Assembly: GCA_945957175.1 (NCBI GenBank)
Contig: CAMFJL010000013.1
Coordinates: 1 to 64,000, forward strand
DNA from: an uncultured Legionellales bacterium
Lineage (GTDB): Bacteria; Pseudomonadota; Gammaproteobacteria; UBA1113
Reading direction: 5' to 3'
Length of the DNA: 64,000 bases
The position numbers were made by a program, and so were the translations under genes. Shown piece by piece: positions 36,996 to 46,250 of this stretch (its first letter is position 1; each line of letters starts with the position of its first letter). The notes below the pieces were generated by a model. It made no database searches. It was not told where the DNA came from and was given only the letters and a program-made list of their open reading frames with translations.

Positions 36996-38420
36996 ATGGA
37001 ACCCATCGTGACACAAGTTTTAGTATTAGGTAGCGGACCTGGCGGTTATACGGCTGCATTTCGTGCCGCAGATTTAGGCAAACAAGTAACGTTAGTTGAA
37101 CGTTTTGGCACGCTAGGTGGTGTTTGCTTAAATGTAGGCTGTATCCCTTCTAAAGCGTTATTACACGTTGCAAAAGTGATTGATGATAGTCATCATATGC
37201 AAGCACATGGCGTAGAATTTGGCGAAATAAAGCTGGATATGACAAAAATTCGTGCGTACAAAGATAAGGTGGTTAGTAAATTAACTGGCGGTTTGGCCAT
37301 GATGGCCAAACAACGTAAAGTGAATGTTGTGCAAGGATATGGTCGTTTTACTTCGCCTAATACCTTGGATGTGACTTTAGCTGATGGTAAAGTACAGATA
37401 ATTCAGTTCGAGCAAGCCATTATTGCTGCGGGCTCAAAACCAGTTGCATTGCCCTTTCTGCCTGATGATCCACGTATTGTGGATTCAACTGGTGCACTAG
37501 CGCTCGACCCTGTTGCGGGTGACATGCTCGTGATTGGTGGTGGTATTATTGGTCTTGAAATGGCAACGGTATACCGCGCTTTAGGTGCAAACATCACAGT
37601 TGTTGAATTCATGGATGGTTTAATGCCTGGCGCGGACAGAGATTTAGTCAAGCCGCTGGCAAAAATTCTGGAAAAACAATTCACAAAAATTATGCTACAA
37701 ACAAAAGTGACCAAGGTTGAAGCCAAAAAAGATGGTTTATGGGTGACTTTTGAAGGTGCAGCAGCGCCCAGCGAACCACAGCGTTTCGATAAAATATTAA
37801 GCGCGGTAGGACGTACACCCAATGGCAAGCTTATTGATGCTGAAAAAGCAGGTGTTCATGTCGATGAGCGTGGTTTTATTGCGGTAGATAAACAACTTCG
37901 CACCAATGTATCACATATTTTCGCTATTGGAGATATCGTAGGTCAGCCGATGCTTGCGCATAAAGCTGTGGCAGAAGGTCGGGTTGCAGCTGAAGTTATT
38001 TCAGGCCTTAATCATTACTTTGAACCCAAATGCATTCCTTCTGTGGCTTATACGGATCCGGAAGTTGCGTGGGTTGGACTCACCGAAACAGCAGCGAAAG
38101 CGCAAGGTATTGAGTATGGTGTTGGCGTGTTCCCGTGGATGGCTAGTGGCCGCGCGCTTAGTAATGGCCGCGAAGAAGGTTTAACTAAACTCTTATTTGA
38201 TAAGAAAACGCATCGTGTGCTAGGTGGCGGTATTGTGGGTATTAATGCTGGCGAATTACTAGGTGAAATCGGTTTAGCGATTGAAATGGGTTGTTACGCT
38301 GAGGATATCGCGCTTACGATTCATGCGCATCCAACGTTATCAGAATCAGTGGCATTAGCTACAGAAGTGTTTGAAGGCACGATTACAGATTTATATCTGC
38401 CTAAGAAGAAAGCAGAGTAA
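36996..38420 (+). CDS. lpdA: Dihydrolipoyl dehydrogenase (E3)
   Basis: A 474-residue FAD enzyme that reoxidises dihydrolipoamide for the pyruvate (and probably 2-oxoglutarate) dehydrogenase complexes. FAD motif GSGPGG (residues 12-17), redox disulphide C44-LNVG-C49, NAD motif GGGIIGLE, second FAD motif with AIGD, and the catalytic HAHPTLSE near the C-terminus. AAGGA precedes ATG 36996. It is separated from aceF by the TraT-like gene and an intergenic repeat, so it probably has its own promoter. Confidence 0.96.
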   Translation: MEPIVTQVLVLGSGPGGYTAAFRAADLGKQVTLVERFGTLGGVCLNVGCIPSKALLHVAKVIDDSHHMQAHGVEFGEIKLDMTKIRAYKDKVVSKLTGGLAMMAKQRKVNVVQGYGRFTSPNTLDVTLADGKVQIIQFEQAIIAAGSKPVALPFLPDDPRIVDSTGALALDPVAGDMLVIGGGIIGLEMATVYRALGANITVVEFMDGLMPGADRDLVKPLAKILEKQFTKIMLQTKVTKVEAKKDGLWVTFEGAAAPSEPQRFDKILSAVGRTPNGKLIDAEKAGVHVDERGFIAVDKQLRTNVSHIFAIGDIVGQPMLAHKAVAEGRVAAEVISGLNHYFEPKCIPSVAYTDPEVAWVGLTETAAKAQGIEYGVGVFPWMASGRALSNGREEGLTKLLFDKKTHRVLGGGIVGINAGELLGEIGLAIEMGCYAEDIALTIHAHPTLSESVALATEVFEGTITDLYLPKKKAE

Positions 38421-38443
38421 GCGGTAAGTTTCTCTTCAAAACA

Positions 38444-38480
38444 TAGCCTTGTCATCGTATACGATGGCTTTATTGCCTCT
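38444..38480 (+). terminator. Palindrome after lpdA
   Basis: CATCGTATACGATG (38453-38466) is a perfect 14-base palindrome; the flanking AGCC and GGCT extend the stem, and a T-containing stretch (TTTATTG) follows. It lies 30 bases after the lpdA stop. Probably the lpdA terminator, although the T-run is short. Confidence 0.45.
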
Positions 38481-38492
38481 CATCAAACGCTA

Positions 38493-38521
38493 GCTTCCCC
38501 CGCAAGGGGGAGGGCGTTTTT
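38493..38521 (+). terminator. GC-rich hairpin with T-run, possibly repeat fragment
   Basis: CTTCCCCC-GCAA-GGGGGAGG forms a strong stem followed by GCGTTTTTG, a plausible intrinsic terminator. The stem also resembles the first hairpin of the dispersed repeat family, so it could be a fragment that now serves as terminator. Confidence 0.55.
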
Positions 38522-38627
38522 GTACTTCTCGTGCAAGCAGGCTCTCTATCCCTGTGCACCTCTCTCGCATTTTCAGTGATCCTGGGTCATACTTAACGAT
38601 AAATGTGTCAGTTTATAGGATAGCGTG

Positions 38628-39500
38628 ATGGATAGCCGACATGATACTAGCATCTGTTTAATGCAGCTTGAGGATTTAAAGCAGGCCGTTGCCTGGGCTA
38701 AAAAAGAAAACTGGAATCCTATTTTAAATGCGGCTGAAGCCTATTATGCGACAGATCCGTCGGGTTATTTTTTGCTAAAAAAAGATAATGAGACCATTGC
38801 TACGCTCTCGCAAGTGAAATATGGCAATGGATTTGCTTTTATTGGCTTTTATATCGTCACGCCCACATTGCGTGGTCAAGGTTATGGCAAATACTTATGG
38901 GATGAGATCACAAAACACAATAAACCGCATGATGCCATTGCTTTAGATGGCGTGGTTGCGCAAGAAAAAAATTATCAAGCTTCGGGGTTTGTGTTAGAAA
39001 CATATACCACACGCTATGCGCATGGTTTAGATACACCCTTAACAACACCTACACCACACCCACAAAATATAACCCTAAGTACTGACATAGACACTGACGA
39101 TTTAGTCCAGTATGACCAAGCGGTGTTTTCACAAGATCGTAGCGTCTTTTTGGCGCATTGGGCTCAACTACCGAATACAATTCGAATTGCCGCCATGAAA
39201 CATGGTAAAATTTGCGGTTATGGACAAATAGTCAAAGCCACCGAAGGTTATCGTATTGCCCCACTTTTCGCCGATGATGTTGATATTGCATCCTATCTAT
39301 ATCAAGCCTTGTGTCAACAGATACAAATGCCAAGCACGGTATATATCGATATGCCAGATAACCAGCCGGAAGGTGCCAAATTTCTCAGACAATGGCCGTT
39401 AAGGCCGGTTTTTAAAACCGTCAGAATGTATTACCACGGTAATATCCCTACCAGACAAGCGCATAAGGAATTTGGTCGAACTACATTAGAGCTTGGATAA
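38628..39500 (+). CDS. GNAT acetyltransferase with C-terminal second domain
   Basis: A 290-residue protein. The N-terminal GNAT fold has motif A VTPTLRGQGYGKYLWDEI (about residues 85-102) and an AxNYQASGF block after it. The second half (about 150-285) resembles the YitH/HolE-type acetyltransferase-associated domain often found C-terminal to such GNATs (Acetyltransf_18-like). The substrate is unknown. ATG 38628 is preferred over the preceding in-frame GTG because AGGA lies 7 bases before it. Stand-alone gene, convergent with the patatin gene. Confidence 0.72.
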   Translation: MDSRHDTSICLMQLEDLKQAVAWAKKENWNPILNAAEAYYATDPSGYFLLKKDNETIATLSQVKYGNGFAFIGFYIVTPTLRGQGYGKYLWDEITKHNKPHDAIALDGVVAQEKNYQASGFVLETYTTRYAHGLDTPLTTPTPHPQNITLSTDIDTDDLVQYDQAVFSQDRSVFLAHWAQLPNTIRIAAMKHGKICGYGQIVKATEGYRIAPLFADDVDIASYLYQALCQQIQMPSTVYIDMPDNQPEGAKFLRQWPLRPVFKTVRMYYHGNIPTRQAHKEFGRTTLELG

Positions 39501-39532
39501 AGCCATGTTATTTTGAAAGACCCGCCGAGATA

Positions 39533-41938
39533 TTACGCGGCAGGTGCCGTTATTTCACCAACAATGGCAATGTCTGCATTTTCAGCGCGTGAGGTATGGC
39601 GCCATAGACCCCCAAACATTTCTGCAGGTCTTGCCATGACTGTAGCTGTTGCTTGAAAAAATCGCCCGATGATTTGACTAAACTTGTTAAAGGTACGTAA
39701 TAAAGGACTGTCAGTCTCGGGTTTTTCTTCCTTGTTTGCCGCGGTTGCGCGAGTTAGCTCGTATATGGTTGCACGAAGCAGTGATGCCTTTGTTTTAATA
39801 TCTGCTATCTTATGGATATTAGAATCAAGCTGCGATGCAAGGGGTGCCGTCATAGCGGACGTTCCAGCTGTCTCCATGGATAACTTGAGATCAGGGCGTG
39901 ACGACGTGCGTTTTAACGTGGGCTTGGACAATGTTGCTGTTGTCGTTGCTATCGCGGCATCGTCTTTCGCCCCTTTAGGCTCAAGGATAGCGTCAAATAA
40001 GTCTTGAGTCTGATAGAGCACTTTGCTGAGTTTAAGCGTGCAGTTGTCATAATGATTGTCATAAACATCGTGCATGGCCTCTTTTATCTGAGCCAAGGTT
40101 TCATTTGCAGGCTCTTTAAGTGTTTCGGGCAATTGAGCTGCTTGTGTTTCAAGATCGGAAAACAATAGTGTATGTGTCACACTTTTTAAAAGAATACTCG
40201 CGTGATAGGCGAATGTCTCCATAAATATACCCTTGCTGTGAAATTCGCGTATTAATGTTTCAACAAGGGGAATAAGTTTTAATTTATGTTGGATTGTCAA
40301 AGGATCGCTGTTTACACAAGTGATGATATCGTTAATTTTTGCAATATGGTCTGCAAAGAATTTACCATCATCCACGTTTTTCGATGCCTGATAGATATCC
40401 TCAATGAAATTGAGCAGTGTTGACTTAAACAGCGGATTTTTTAATGATGCAATCGATCTTTTCCATGCTAAGATTTGATAAGTTAAGAAATGTCTGGCAT
40501 ATGTTTTTGATTCGAGTAATTTATCGGATATAGCTGCGATAGCTTCTTTAGTTTTAATAATGGCATCGTTCTTTGTTGTGAGTGCATGACTCTTTCTTTC
40601 AAGCTCATTGTTTAAATGAGTTATTTTATTTTCAACATAGGCTCTATCTTTTTTATCTAATAAATGTAAGAAAGAGTCATAGTTATTTTTTTCTTTTTTA
40701 AGTGCTTCAATGTTTTTAAGTAAAGCTTCTTTTTCTGCACTCAGTATATGAAGCCCTTGGATTTGGGTATCTAACGTGTTCACTAAATCTTGCTCTTGAT
40801 CAGGTAGAACAAGGCTTGGTACGATGGTAACTGGACGTGGACGAAAAGCTTTTAACCATGCTTTAACAGATACATAACCATTGACCGTAGCTTGTGCGGC
40901 AAGTTCAGGACTTAAAGAAGGTGTGGTTATACTAAGCGCACTAGGTACCATCAATCTTATAACGTTATCAGTTTCCTTAGCATGCTTGCGAACATCGACA
41001 GCGTCATTGTATACAGACTGAGGCAAGCTTGCCCCAAATCGGGTCTGAATGACTTTATCAGCAAACCCAGCTTCGGCTAGCTGAGGTTCGGCACTGCTGA
41101 AAATAATGTCTTCATGCTCTCGCGATTCTTCTTCAAACACTAAGGCGAGTGTTTGTTGGCGCTCGTTTTCAGGCACAGCATCGATAGGCGTATTTTGACC
41201 AATACCACCATCACGATAAATCTTGTTTCCTATTTGCATTGGTGCAAATACGATAGGTAAACATGCAGAGCCCGCAACGGCTTCAGCAATAGAGAGCGTG
41301 CCAAATTCGGGGTGATCAGCTTTACAGTGAACGGTTCTTCCTGGATCGTTAGGTCTCTCAGGATCATATTCCGTCATAGTAACGGTCAGTTTCTTGAATG
41401 GATTTGGATTTTCGGGATCTAAGTCTTGAAAAATATCAGCAATTCTACCGAGATCATTGAAGGTCGGACGTCTGCAGAATCGTCGGTCTGCTGAGGTCAA
41501 TGAATCGATCAACTGTGAAACAAATCTGCGATCGTCACGGTTGGTGATTTTGTCCTTATGCTGTGCATAAAGATGCGTTAGTTTTTGTTTCAAGCATGAG
41601 AATAGCACTTCGTTAACATGGCGTTTAAGGCTGCCTGTACTAAAAAGGCCACCCTCTGTTAGCTTTGTGGTTTTAAGAAAATCAGCAAAACCTTTGCTTT
41701 TGAACTGTTCGGCTATCTCTTTGGGCGTGAGGCCGATGGCCAACATGGATGCCGTGAGTGCACCAGCAGAGGAACCAGCAACGGTTTGGATGTTCGATAA
41801 AATGCCTTCATCATCAAGGGCTTGGAGTGCACCAGGGTAGAGAGCACCTTTTGCGCCGCCGCCGGCAAGCACAAGATGCTTGAAATCAGCGCCTTGCTGT
41901 GGGGCAAGCATGGATGAATTATTATCATGATTGGACAT
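39533..41938 (-). CDS. Patatin-like phospholipase with long helical C-terminus, effector candidate
   Basis: An 801-residue protein. The N-terminal 330 residues are a patatin lipase: oxyanion loop GGGAKG (26-31), nucleophile elbow GSSAG with Ser57, and catalytic Asp in DGG near residue 242, so the Ser-Asp dyad is complete. Residues about 375-480 are strongly coiled-coil, then a mostly helical region continues to the C-terminus. No signal peptide. The layout recalls Legionella VipD-type Dot/Icm phospholipases, where the C-terminal part binds host Rab5, although I cannot show homology outside the patatin domain. A tandem CTTAA element and TACAAT lie just upstream. Likely activity: phospholipase A acting on host membranes (inference). 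Confidence 0.8.
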   Translation of the reverse strand: MSNHDNNSSMLAPQQGADFKHLVLAGGGAKGALYPGALQALDDEGILSNIQTVAGSSAGALTASMLAIGLTPKEIAEQFKSKGFADFLKTTKLTEGGLFSTGSLKRHVNEVLFSCLKQKLTHLYAQHKDKITNRDDRRFVSQLIDSLTSADRRFCRRPTFNDLGRIADIFQDLDPENPNPFKKLTVTMTEYDPERPNDPGRTVHCKADHPEFGTLSIAEAVAGSACLPIVFAPMQIGNKIYRDGGIGQNTPIDAVPENERQQTLALVFEEESREHEDIIFSSAEPQLAEAGFADKVIQTRFGASLPQSVYNDAVDVRKHAKETDNVIRLMVPSALSITTPSLSPELAAQATVNGYVSVKAWLKAFRPRPVTIVPSLVLPDQEQDLVNTLDTQIQGLHILSAEKEALLKNIEALKKEKNNYDSFLHLLDKKDRAYVENKITHLNNELERKSHALTTKNDAIIKTKEAIAAISDKLLESKTYARHFLTYQILAWKRSIASLKNPLFKSTLLNFIEDIYQASKNVDDGKFFADHIAKINDIITCVNSDPLTIQHKLKLIPLVETLIREFHSKGIFMETFAYHASILLKSVTHTLLFSDLETQAAQLPETLKEPANETLAQIKEAMHDVYDNHYDNCTLKLSKVLYQTQDLFDAILEPKGAKDDAAIATTTATLSKPTLKRTSSRPDLKLSMETAGTSAMTAPLASQLDSNIHKIADIKTKASLLRATIYELTRATAANKEEKPETDSPLLRTFNKFSQIIGRFFQATATVMARPAEMFGGLWRHTSRAENADIAIVGEITAPAA

Positions 41939-41975
41939 ACTGTGTTCTCTTAATTATTCTACTGTTCTGGGATCC

Positions 41976-42008
41976 ATTGTACCGACAAAACCTTAACGAA
42001 CCATTAAG
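41976..42008 (-). promoter_or_regulatory. Tandem CTTAA element (PmrA-box-like), site 5, with -10
   Basis: On the minus strand CTTAATGGT (42008-42000), TC, GTTAAGGTT (41997-41989), then TACAAT (41981-41976) 16 bases after the start of the second half-site. Both half-sites keep TTAA. The predicted transcript starts about 30 bases before the patatin ATG. Spacing and gap dinucleotide TC match sites 1-3. Confidence 0.55.
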
Positions 42009-42105
42009 GGTTAGCCGGCATATCCAGAAAATGGCTGAAAGAGACCTGAATGTAATCATCATGTTACATAGTGGTTTCTGAAAAGTGCTGGTTTTCGGCC
42101 GGATG

Positions 42106-43092
42106 TTAGGGAGCAACACTCAAGACAATTTTTCCCACATGTTGATTTTGTGTGAGCAATGCGTGAGCTTCAGAAGCTTGTGCCAAGGGAAACGTTGCGG
42201 CAATCACGGGTTGTATGCGATTGTCAGCAATATAAGCCCCCCAACGCCGCCAGAAGCGCTGGCTAGCTTGCGCCTTTTGCTCGGGTGTTTTAAGTCGTAG
42301 TTGAAAGCCAATCAGGTGCAGTTGTTTTCGCATGAGCTGTCGTAAATCGATATCAGCCTGATAACCACGCATAGTTGCTAAATGAACAATACGACCATCT
42401 GGTGCTAAGAGGTCAAGATGTTGTTTAATATAGGCTTCACCGATGAAATCTGCAATAACATCAATCTTATTGGCAAAGCCATGTTGGGTAATTGCATGAA
42501 TCCAATCCATTTTTTCATAATTGATAGAGAGTATTGGCTTGAAATCTGCAATATGTTGCAGTTTAGCATCGTCCCTTGCGAGTGCAATGGTAGCAACGCC
42601 ATGCTGTTTGGCCAACTGTAACACAGCGGTGCCAACACCACTGGTCGCTGCATGTAAAAGTAAACACTCGTGCGTTTTTAATCTAGCCATTTCAAAAAGG
42701 CTTTCATTAGCGGTAATGAAAGCCTCAGGTATCGCCGCTGCTTTTTCAAAACTTAAGTCGGGAGGTATGGGTAATAGCTGTCCGGCAGGTACAGCAAGGT
42801 AATTTGCATAAGCACCACCACTGACAATACCCATGACGCGATCACCGATCTGAAAGTTTGTCGTTGCTTGGGCCGTGTCAACAAGGGTGCCAGCGAATTC
42901 AAGTCCTAAGATAGGGCTGGTACCGGTTGGTGGTGCGTAGTGGCCTTTGCTTTGCAAAATATCGGCGCGATTGACGGCGGTGGCGGCAACCTTGATCAAG
43001 ACTTCGCCGGCCTTAAGCGTAGGCAACGTTGTTTCCCTTAGAATGAGTGGGTCATGAGGGTTATCAACCCATATGGCTTGCATAAGTGACAT
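42106..43092 (-). CDS. NAD(P)H:quinone oxidoreductase, zinc-free MDR (PIG3-like)
   Basis: A 328-residue medium-chain dehydrogenase/reductase. AVNRADILQSKGHYAPPTGTSPILGLEFAG is the quinone-oxidoreductase block of the PIG3/TP53I3 group, and HAATSGVGTAVLQLAK is the nucleotide-binding GxGxxG-like motif. Zinc-ligand cysteines are absent. It probably reduces quinones or alpha,beta-unsaturated carbonyls with NADPH. The start is ATG 43092 (or 43083); a longer reading to 43167 has no homologous N-terminus. Confidence 0.82.
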   Translation of the reverse strand: MSLMQAIWVDNPHDPLILRETTLPTLKAGEVLIKVAATAVNRADILQSKGHYAPPTGTSPILGLEFAGTLVDTAQATTNFQIGDRVMGIVSGGAYANYLAVPAGQLLPIPPDLSFEKAAAIPEAFITANESLFEMARLKTHECLLLHAATSGVGTAVLQLAKQHGVATIALARDDAKLQHIADFKPILSINYEKMDWIHAITQHGFANKIDVIADFIGEAYIKQHLDLLAPDGRIVHLATMRGYQADIDLRQLMRKQLHLIGFQLRLKTPEQKAQASQRFWRRWGAYIADNRIQPVIAATFPLAQASEAHALLTQNQHVGKIVLSVAP

Positions 43093-43181
43093 CGTATGAT
43101 CTTCAGTGAATGCGTTAGTACCAAGTATATACGCAATCAACTTCAAAAGGCATAGATCTGAAAGCACTTGATAGCGATGAC

Positions 43182-43209
43182 TTGACTTGCTTTTTTTTTG
43201 CCCTATAAT
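43182..43209 (+). promoter_or_regulatory. Sigma70 promoter upstream of the unknown membrane protein
   Basis: TTGACT (43182-43187), 16-base spacer with a 9-T run, TATAAT (43204-43209). The gene starts at 43336, leaving a leader of about 120 bases. Unlike the other unknown large genes it has no tandem CTTAA element. Confidence 0.6.
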
Positions 43210-43335
43210 CGAGGGTTTTCAGTGCAATGTTTGAGTTCTGAAGGAATAGGTTGAGTCACCATATTATATTGACATGCAATGAATGCATAAAACATTGGCA
43301 AGCAACAATAATGACAATCAAAAGGTTTAGCTTAC

Positions 43336-45273
43336 ATGCCATTTCCAACCATTTCATGCACGCCCGCTGCGGATGCTGCCAGATATACTAGAAAATCACT
43401 CAAATACCTCGCTAAAAATGAATACCTAGCGCTGTTTACATTGCCGTTGGCTTATTTGGCCGGCGGGCCACCTAACTTTACTTCAGGTTATGAGGCGGGA
43501 AAAAAGTTTTTACTTTGGCTTAAAGAACAAGGTCTGCCCATGGGAGAGGGCGTACCTGGTGGCATGGCCATAGTGGTAGGTACTTTTTCAGCGGTTTATA
43601 ATGTGGTGTTATATTTTTATAGCTTAAGAAGAGTAGCTTGTCCAAATGTCTTAGTTTTTGCAAAAGACTGGTTGAGTTTTATGCGAGACCGGCAATTTTT
43701 CTCTCGTGGCGTTGTGGGCTATGCTGATGGCCTTGCTACGCTTTTGATAGGTTTTTCTATGTTTTTATCAGCATCTGGTACGGCGGCTATTACATATAAT
43801 GCTCTAGTAGCTGCAGGAAAATCGGTTTTTTTAGAAACCATGGCATCTTTTTTCGCTAATGCGTGCCTCAATATAGTCGCAACAGGGGCTGCATTATCAA
43901 CCTTATTTCGTTCAGTCGATACAGGCATTAGCATCGTAAGAGTGCGAAAGTTGGCCGATGATGTTTGTAATTTATCGACAGAGCAGCTGTATCAGGTTTT
44001 TCTCGATCATTCAGAGGATTTTTTAGATGAAAAATTAAAAAAACAGGCACTCATTCAAGCAATGCGTGGTTATCATGATCTATTTTCAAACAGTGGTCGG
44101 CATATTAAGGCAGATATGCATGCATTGCATAGTTTAGAACAGTTAGATAAACGTATCGTTGCCATCAAGCGCATTCATGACGCAACGTATACGAGCGAAA
44201 TGCAAAAGCCAGGTGTGGGCTATTTGATTGGACGTTATCTTGGCATATCGATGGTTGCAACAGATGCGGCCTATATCGCATTTTTGAATGCGGGTAGTGT
44301 GAAAGAAGGCTTAGAGTTATTATTTAAACTCATGGGGGTGAACAGTCCCATTGCTACGTGGGCAACATTGCCAGCTGCCGAAGCGGCCCGAATCGCGTTA
44401 TTCATCATGTCTGGCCTTAATGTGACGCAAGGCTTAGGTAATATATGGATTCATTTAAAGAATATGTATAAGGTAAAGCCAGTGTTTGCTCTGACAATGG
44501 CCGCTGTTTTTTTGGTGGAGCTTTTTGGTGGTTTATGTTCGGGTAGCACATTTGCTAATGCTATGCTAGAAAGCTTTTTTGCCTCAGGTTTTTATAAGAT
44601 GTTGGTTGATCTGGATGCAACCTCAATCGGTAATATTGTTGGTGGCGTTATCGGTGGTAACAGCGATTTGCTGTCGGCTACGATTAATCTCAATCGTATT
44701 TTATCGCTCACACTTTATTTCTTTCAGCTTGTTCAAGCGCGGTTGTGGCCAGCGCCGGCAATCACTGAGATACCATCAGAAACAGTAGCTAATGAGGGTA
44801 TTAACGATGCACAACTGGACCAGCACGTAGACATAGTAGCCAATGAGGATATTAATGATGCTCAACTGGACCAATACATAGGTCTAGGCGCTTTAGATGT
44901 ACGCATGGCGATGTATGGTTTTACGGATACTCTCGGCAGCGGTTTTTATCGTCATTTAATAGAAAAAAATACGCAAGATGAAGAGACTGACAGTGTTGCT
45001 AAGCGATGTGAAGGCTTAGCTTCTCATATGACGCCGAATGTGGATAGTGCCGCGAGTAGCGTCCGGCCATTACAATCAATTAGCCGCCTTCTTACGTTTC
45101 AAAGCAACAACGCATCGCATCCAGAAGACAGTGACTCAGACGGCTATCCTTCAGATCTCGAAAATGAGAGACAACCTCTCTTTTCACAAGGAGGTTCAGG
45201 ACTTTTCTCAGGGCCACCGCGCTCTTCACGCTCGCGTTGTTCATTCGAGGGTTTAGCGTGTCAAGTCTTGTAG
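43336..45273 (+). CDS. Unknown polytopic membrane protein
   Basis: A 645-residue protein of no family I recognise. Two clusters of about four hydrophobic spans each (about residues 30-190 and 295-460) are separated by a charged, probably cytosolic segment (195-290, with LSTEQLYQVFLDHSEDFLDEKLKKQALIQAMRGYHDLF). The two clusters may derive from duplication. The C-terminal 160 residues are soluble and contain a 17-residue tandem repeat, then a Ser/Arg-rich tail. No signal peptide. AAAGG precedes the ATG. Possibly a membrane-inserting effector or an inner-membrane protein; sequence does not decide. Confidence 0.55.
   Translation: MPFPTISCTPAADAARYTRKSLKYLAKNEYLALFTLPLAYLAGGPPNFTSGYEAGKKFLLWLKEQGLPMGEGVPGGMAIVVGTFSAVYNVVLYFYSLRRVACPNVLVFAKDWLSFMRDRQFFSRGVVGYADGLATLLIGFSMFLSASGTAAITYNALVAAGKSVFLETMASFFANACLNIVATGAALSTLFRSVDTGISIVRVRKLADDVCNLSTEQLYQVFLDHSEDFLDEKLKKQALIQAMRGYHDLFSNSGRHIKADMHALHSLEQLDKRIVAIKRIHDATYTSEMQKPGVGYLIGRYLGISMVATDAAYIAFLNAGSVKEGLELLFKLMGVNSPIATWATLPAAEAARIALFIMSGLNVTQGLGNIWIHLKNMYKVKPVFALTMAAVFLVELFGGLCSGSTFANAMLESFFASGFYKMLVDLDATSIGNIVGGVIGGNSDLLSATINLNRILSLTLYFFQLVQARLWPAPAITEIPSETVANEGINDAQLDQHVDIVANEDINDAQLDQYIGLGALDVRMAMYGFTDTLGSGFYRHLIEKNTQDEETDSVAKRCEGLASHMTPNVDSAASSVRPLQSISRLLTFQSNNASHPEDSDSDGYPSDLENERQPLFSQGGSGLFSGPPRSSRSRCSFEGLACQVL
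44785..44886 (+). repeat. 51-base in-frame tandem repeat, two copies
   Basis: 44785-44835 and 44836-44886 encode VANEGINDAQLDQHVDI and VANEDINDAQLDQYIGL, 17 residues each with most positions identical. Located just after the last membrane span of the unknown polytopic protein. Confidence 0.85.
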
Positions 45274-45296
45274 CCTATTTGCCGTCGGTTTTGTTC

Positions 45297-45338
45297 ATGA
45301 TGATGGGTAAAAAACTCATTGCATAGCAGTGACAAAAC
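45297..45338 (+). repeat. Dispersed repeat fragment, copy D
   Basis: GATGATGGGTAAAAAACTCATTGC..TAGC..TGACAAAAC is nearly identical to the second half of the copy at 53537-53612; the first hairpin is missing. It lies between the convergent unknown membrane protein and ygfZ genes and abuts the ygfZ stop. Confidence 0.55.
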
Positions 45339-46211
45339 TCAACGATGGAGGATGTTTTCTCGTATCAACCTGCCTTGTGCACCAGAGGCATGACTGACAA
45401 GGCTTGTATCGGGCAATGTGTGCGGTAATACGCTGAGTGCAAGTAGGCGTGATGCAGACAACCATTGCCCATCGACTAAATCGATAGTCTGCCCGCTGAC
45501 TTCGCTAACCAAACTATCGCCATAACCGATATGAGCATGGGTCCATGCGTCGATGCTGACAAGTGTCAGCGCAGTTTTCGGGGTCGCCCGATAATGCATA
45601 CGTGCCACAATCTCTTGTCCGGTATAGCAACCTTTGGTGAAACTCACGCCCTGCCAAGAGATGAGATCAAGCTCATGCGCTGTGTATTGTTCGACTGTTG
45701 CGGGGGTTAACATGGGATAGCCTACGCTTAAACAGCGCGCGTGCCAGTTTAGCCATATCGTGGGTGGTGGATTTGGTGGAGTTTTGTGTAATACACCAAA
45801 CCACCCGGTTTTTGTTTGTAAGGCTGCAGGTAAACATGGAAGCCCATCGAGATTGCTTGCTGTGGTACTTAGCGTCACATGCCAGATGTCGCTGACATCG
45901 GTCAATGTCACTTGGCTGCGCAAAACATAGCGTTTTAAATTCGTAAGGGTCGTGGATAAAATCGTTTGTGGTAATACCCATAAAAAGCCTGTGGGTATCG
46001 AAACAAGCCAGCCAAGCGCATAAGCGCGCCCTTTGGGATTAAGCGCTGCAGCCATTTGTGGGCCTTGCGTGCAAAGCGACACATCTTGAGTCAGTTGACC
46101 TTGTAAAAAGGCACTGGCGTCCTTACCTTCAATGGCTAATGTACTTAAGTATAATAAGTCGTTGTCATGGTCATGGGGAAAGGGTAGCATGGCTTTTGTG
46201 GCGTTAGACAT
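45339..46211 (-). CDS. ygfZ: Folate-binding protein YgfZ
   Basis: A 290-residue GcvT-like protein with the YgfZ signature KGCYTGQEIVARMHYRA (K-G-C-Y-x-G-Q-E with the essential Cys) near residue 190. It helps assemble or repair certain Fe-S proteins and affects tRNA modification via MiaB. It is somewhat shorter than the E. coli protein (326 aa). Divergent from sdhE-ygfX, the same neighbourhood as in E. coli. Confidence 0.9.
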   Translation of the reverse strand: MSNATKAMLPFPHDHDNDLLYLSTLAIEGKDASAFLQGQLTQDVSLCTQGPQMAAALNPKGRAYALGWLVSIPTGFLWVLPQTILSTTLTNLKRYVLRSQVTLTDVSDIWHVTLSTTASNLDGLPCLPAALQTKTGWFGVLHKTPPNPPPTIWLNWHARCLSVGYPMLTPATVEQYTAHELDLISWQGVSFTKGCYTGQEIVARMHYRATPKTALTLVSIDAWTHAHIGYGDSLVSEVSGQTIDLVDGQWLSASRLLALSVLPHTLPDTSLVSHASGAQGRLIRENILHR

Positions 46212-46250
46212 GTTTTTTTACCTGGGCCGTCAATCATAAGGATAATTGTT

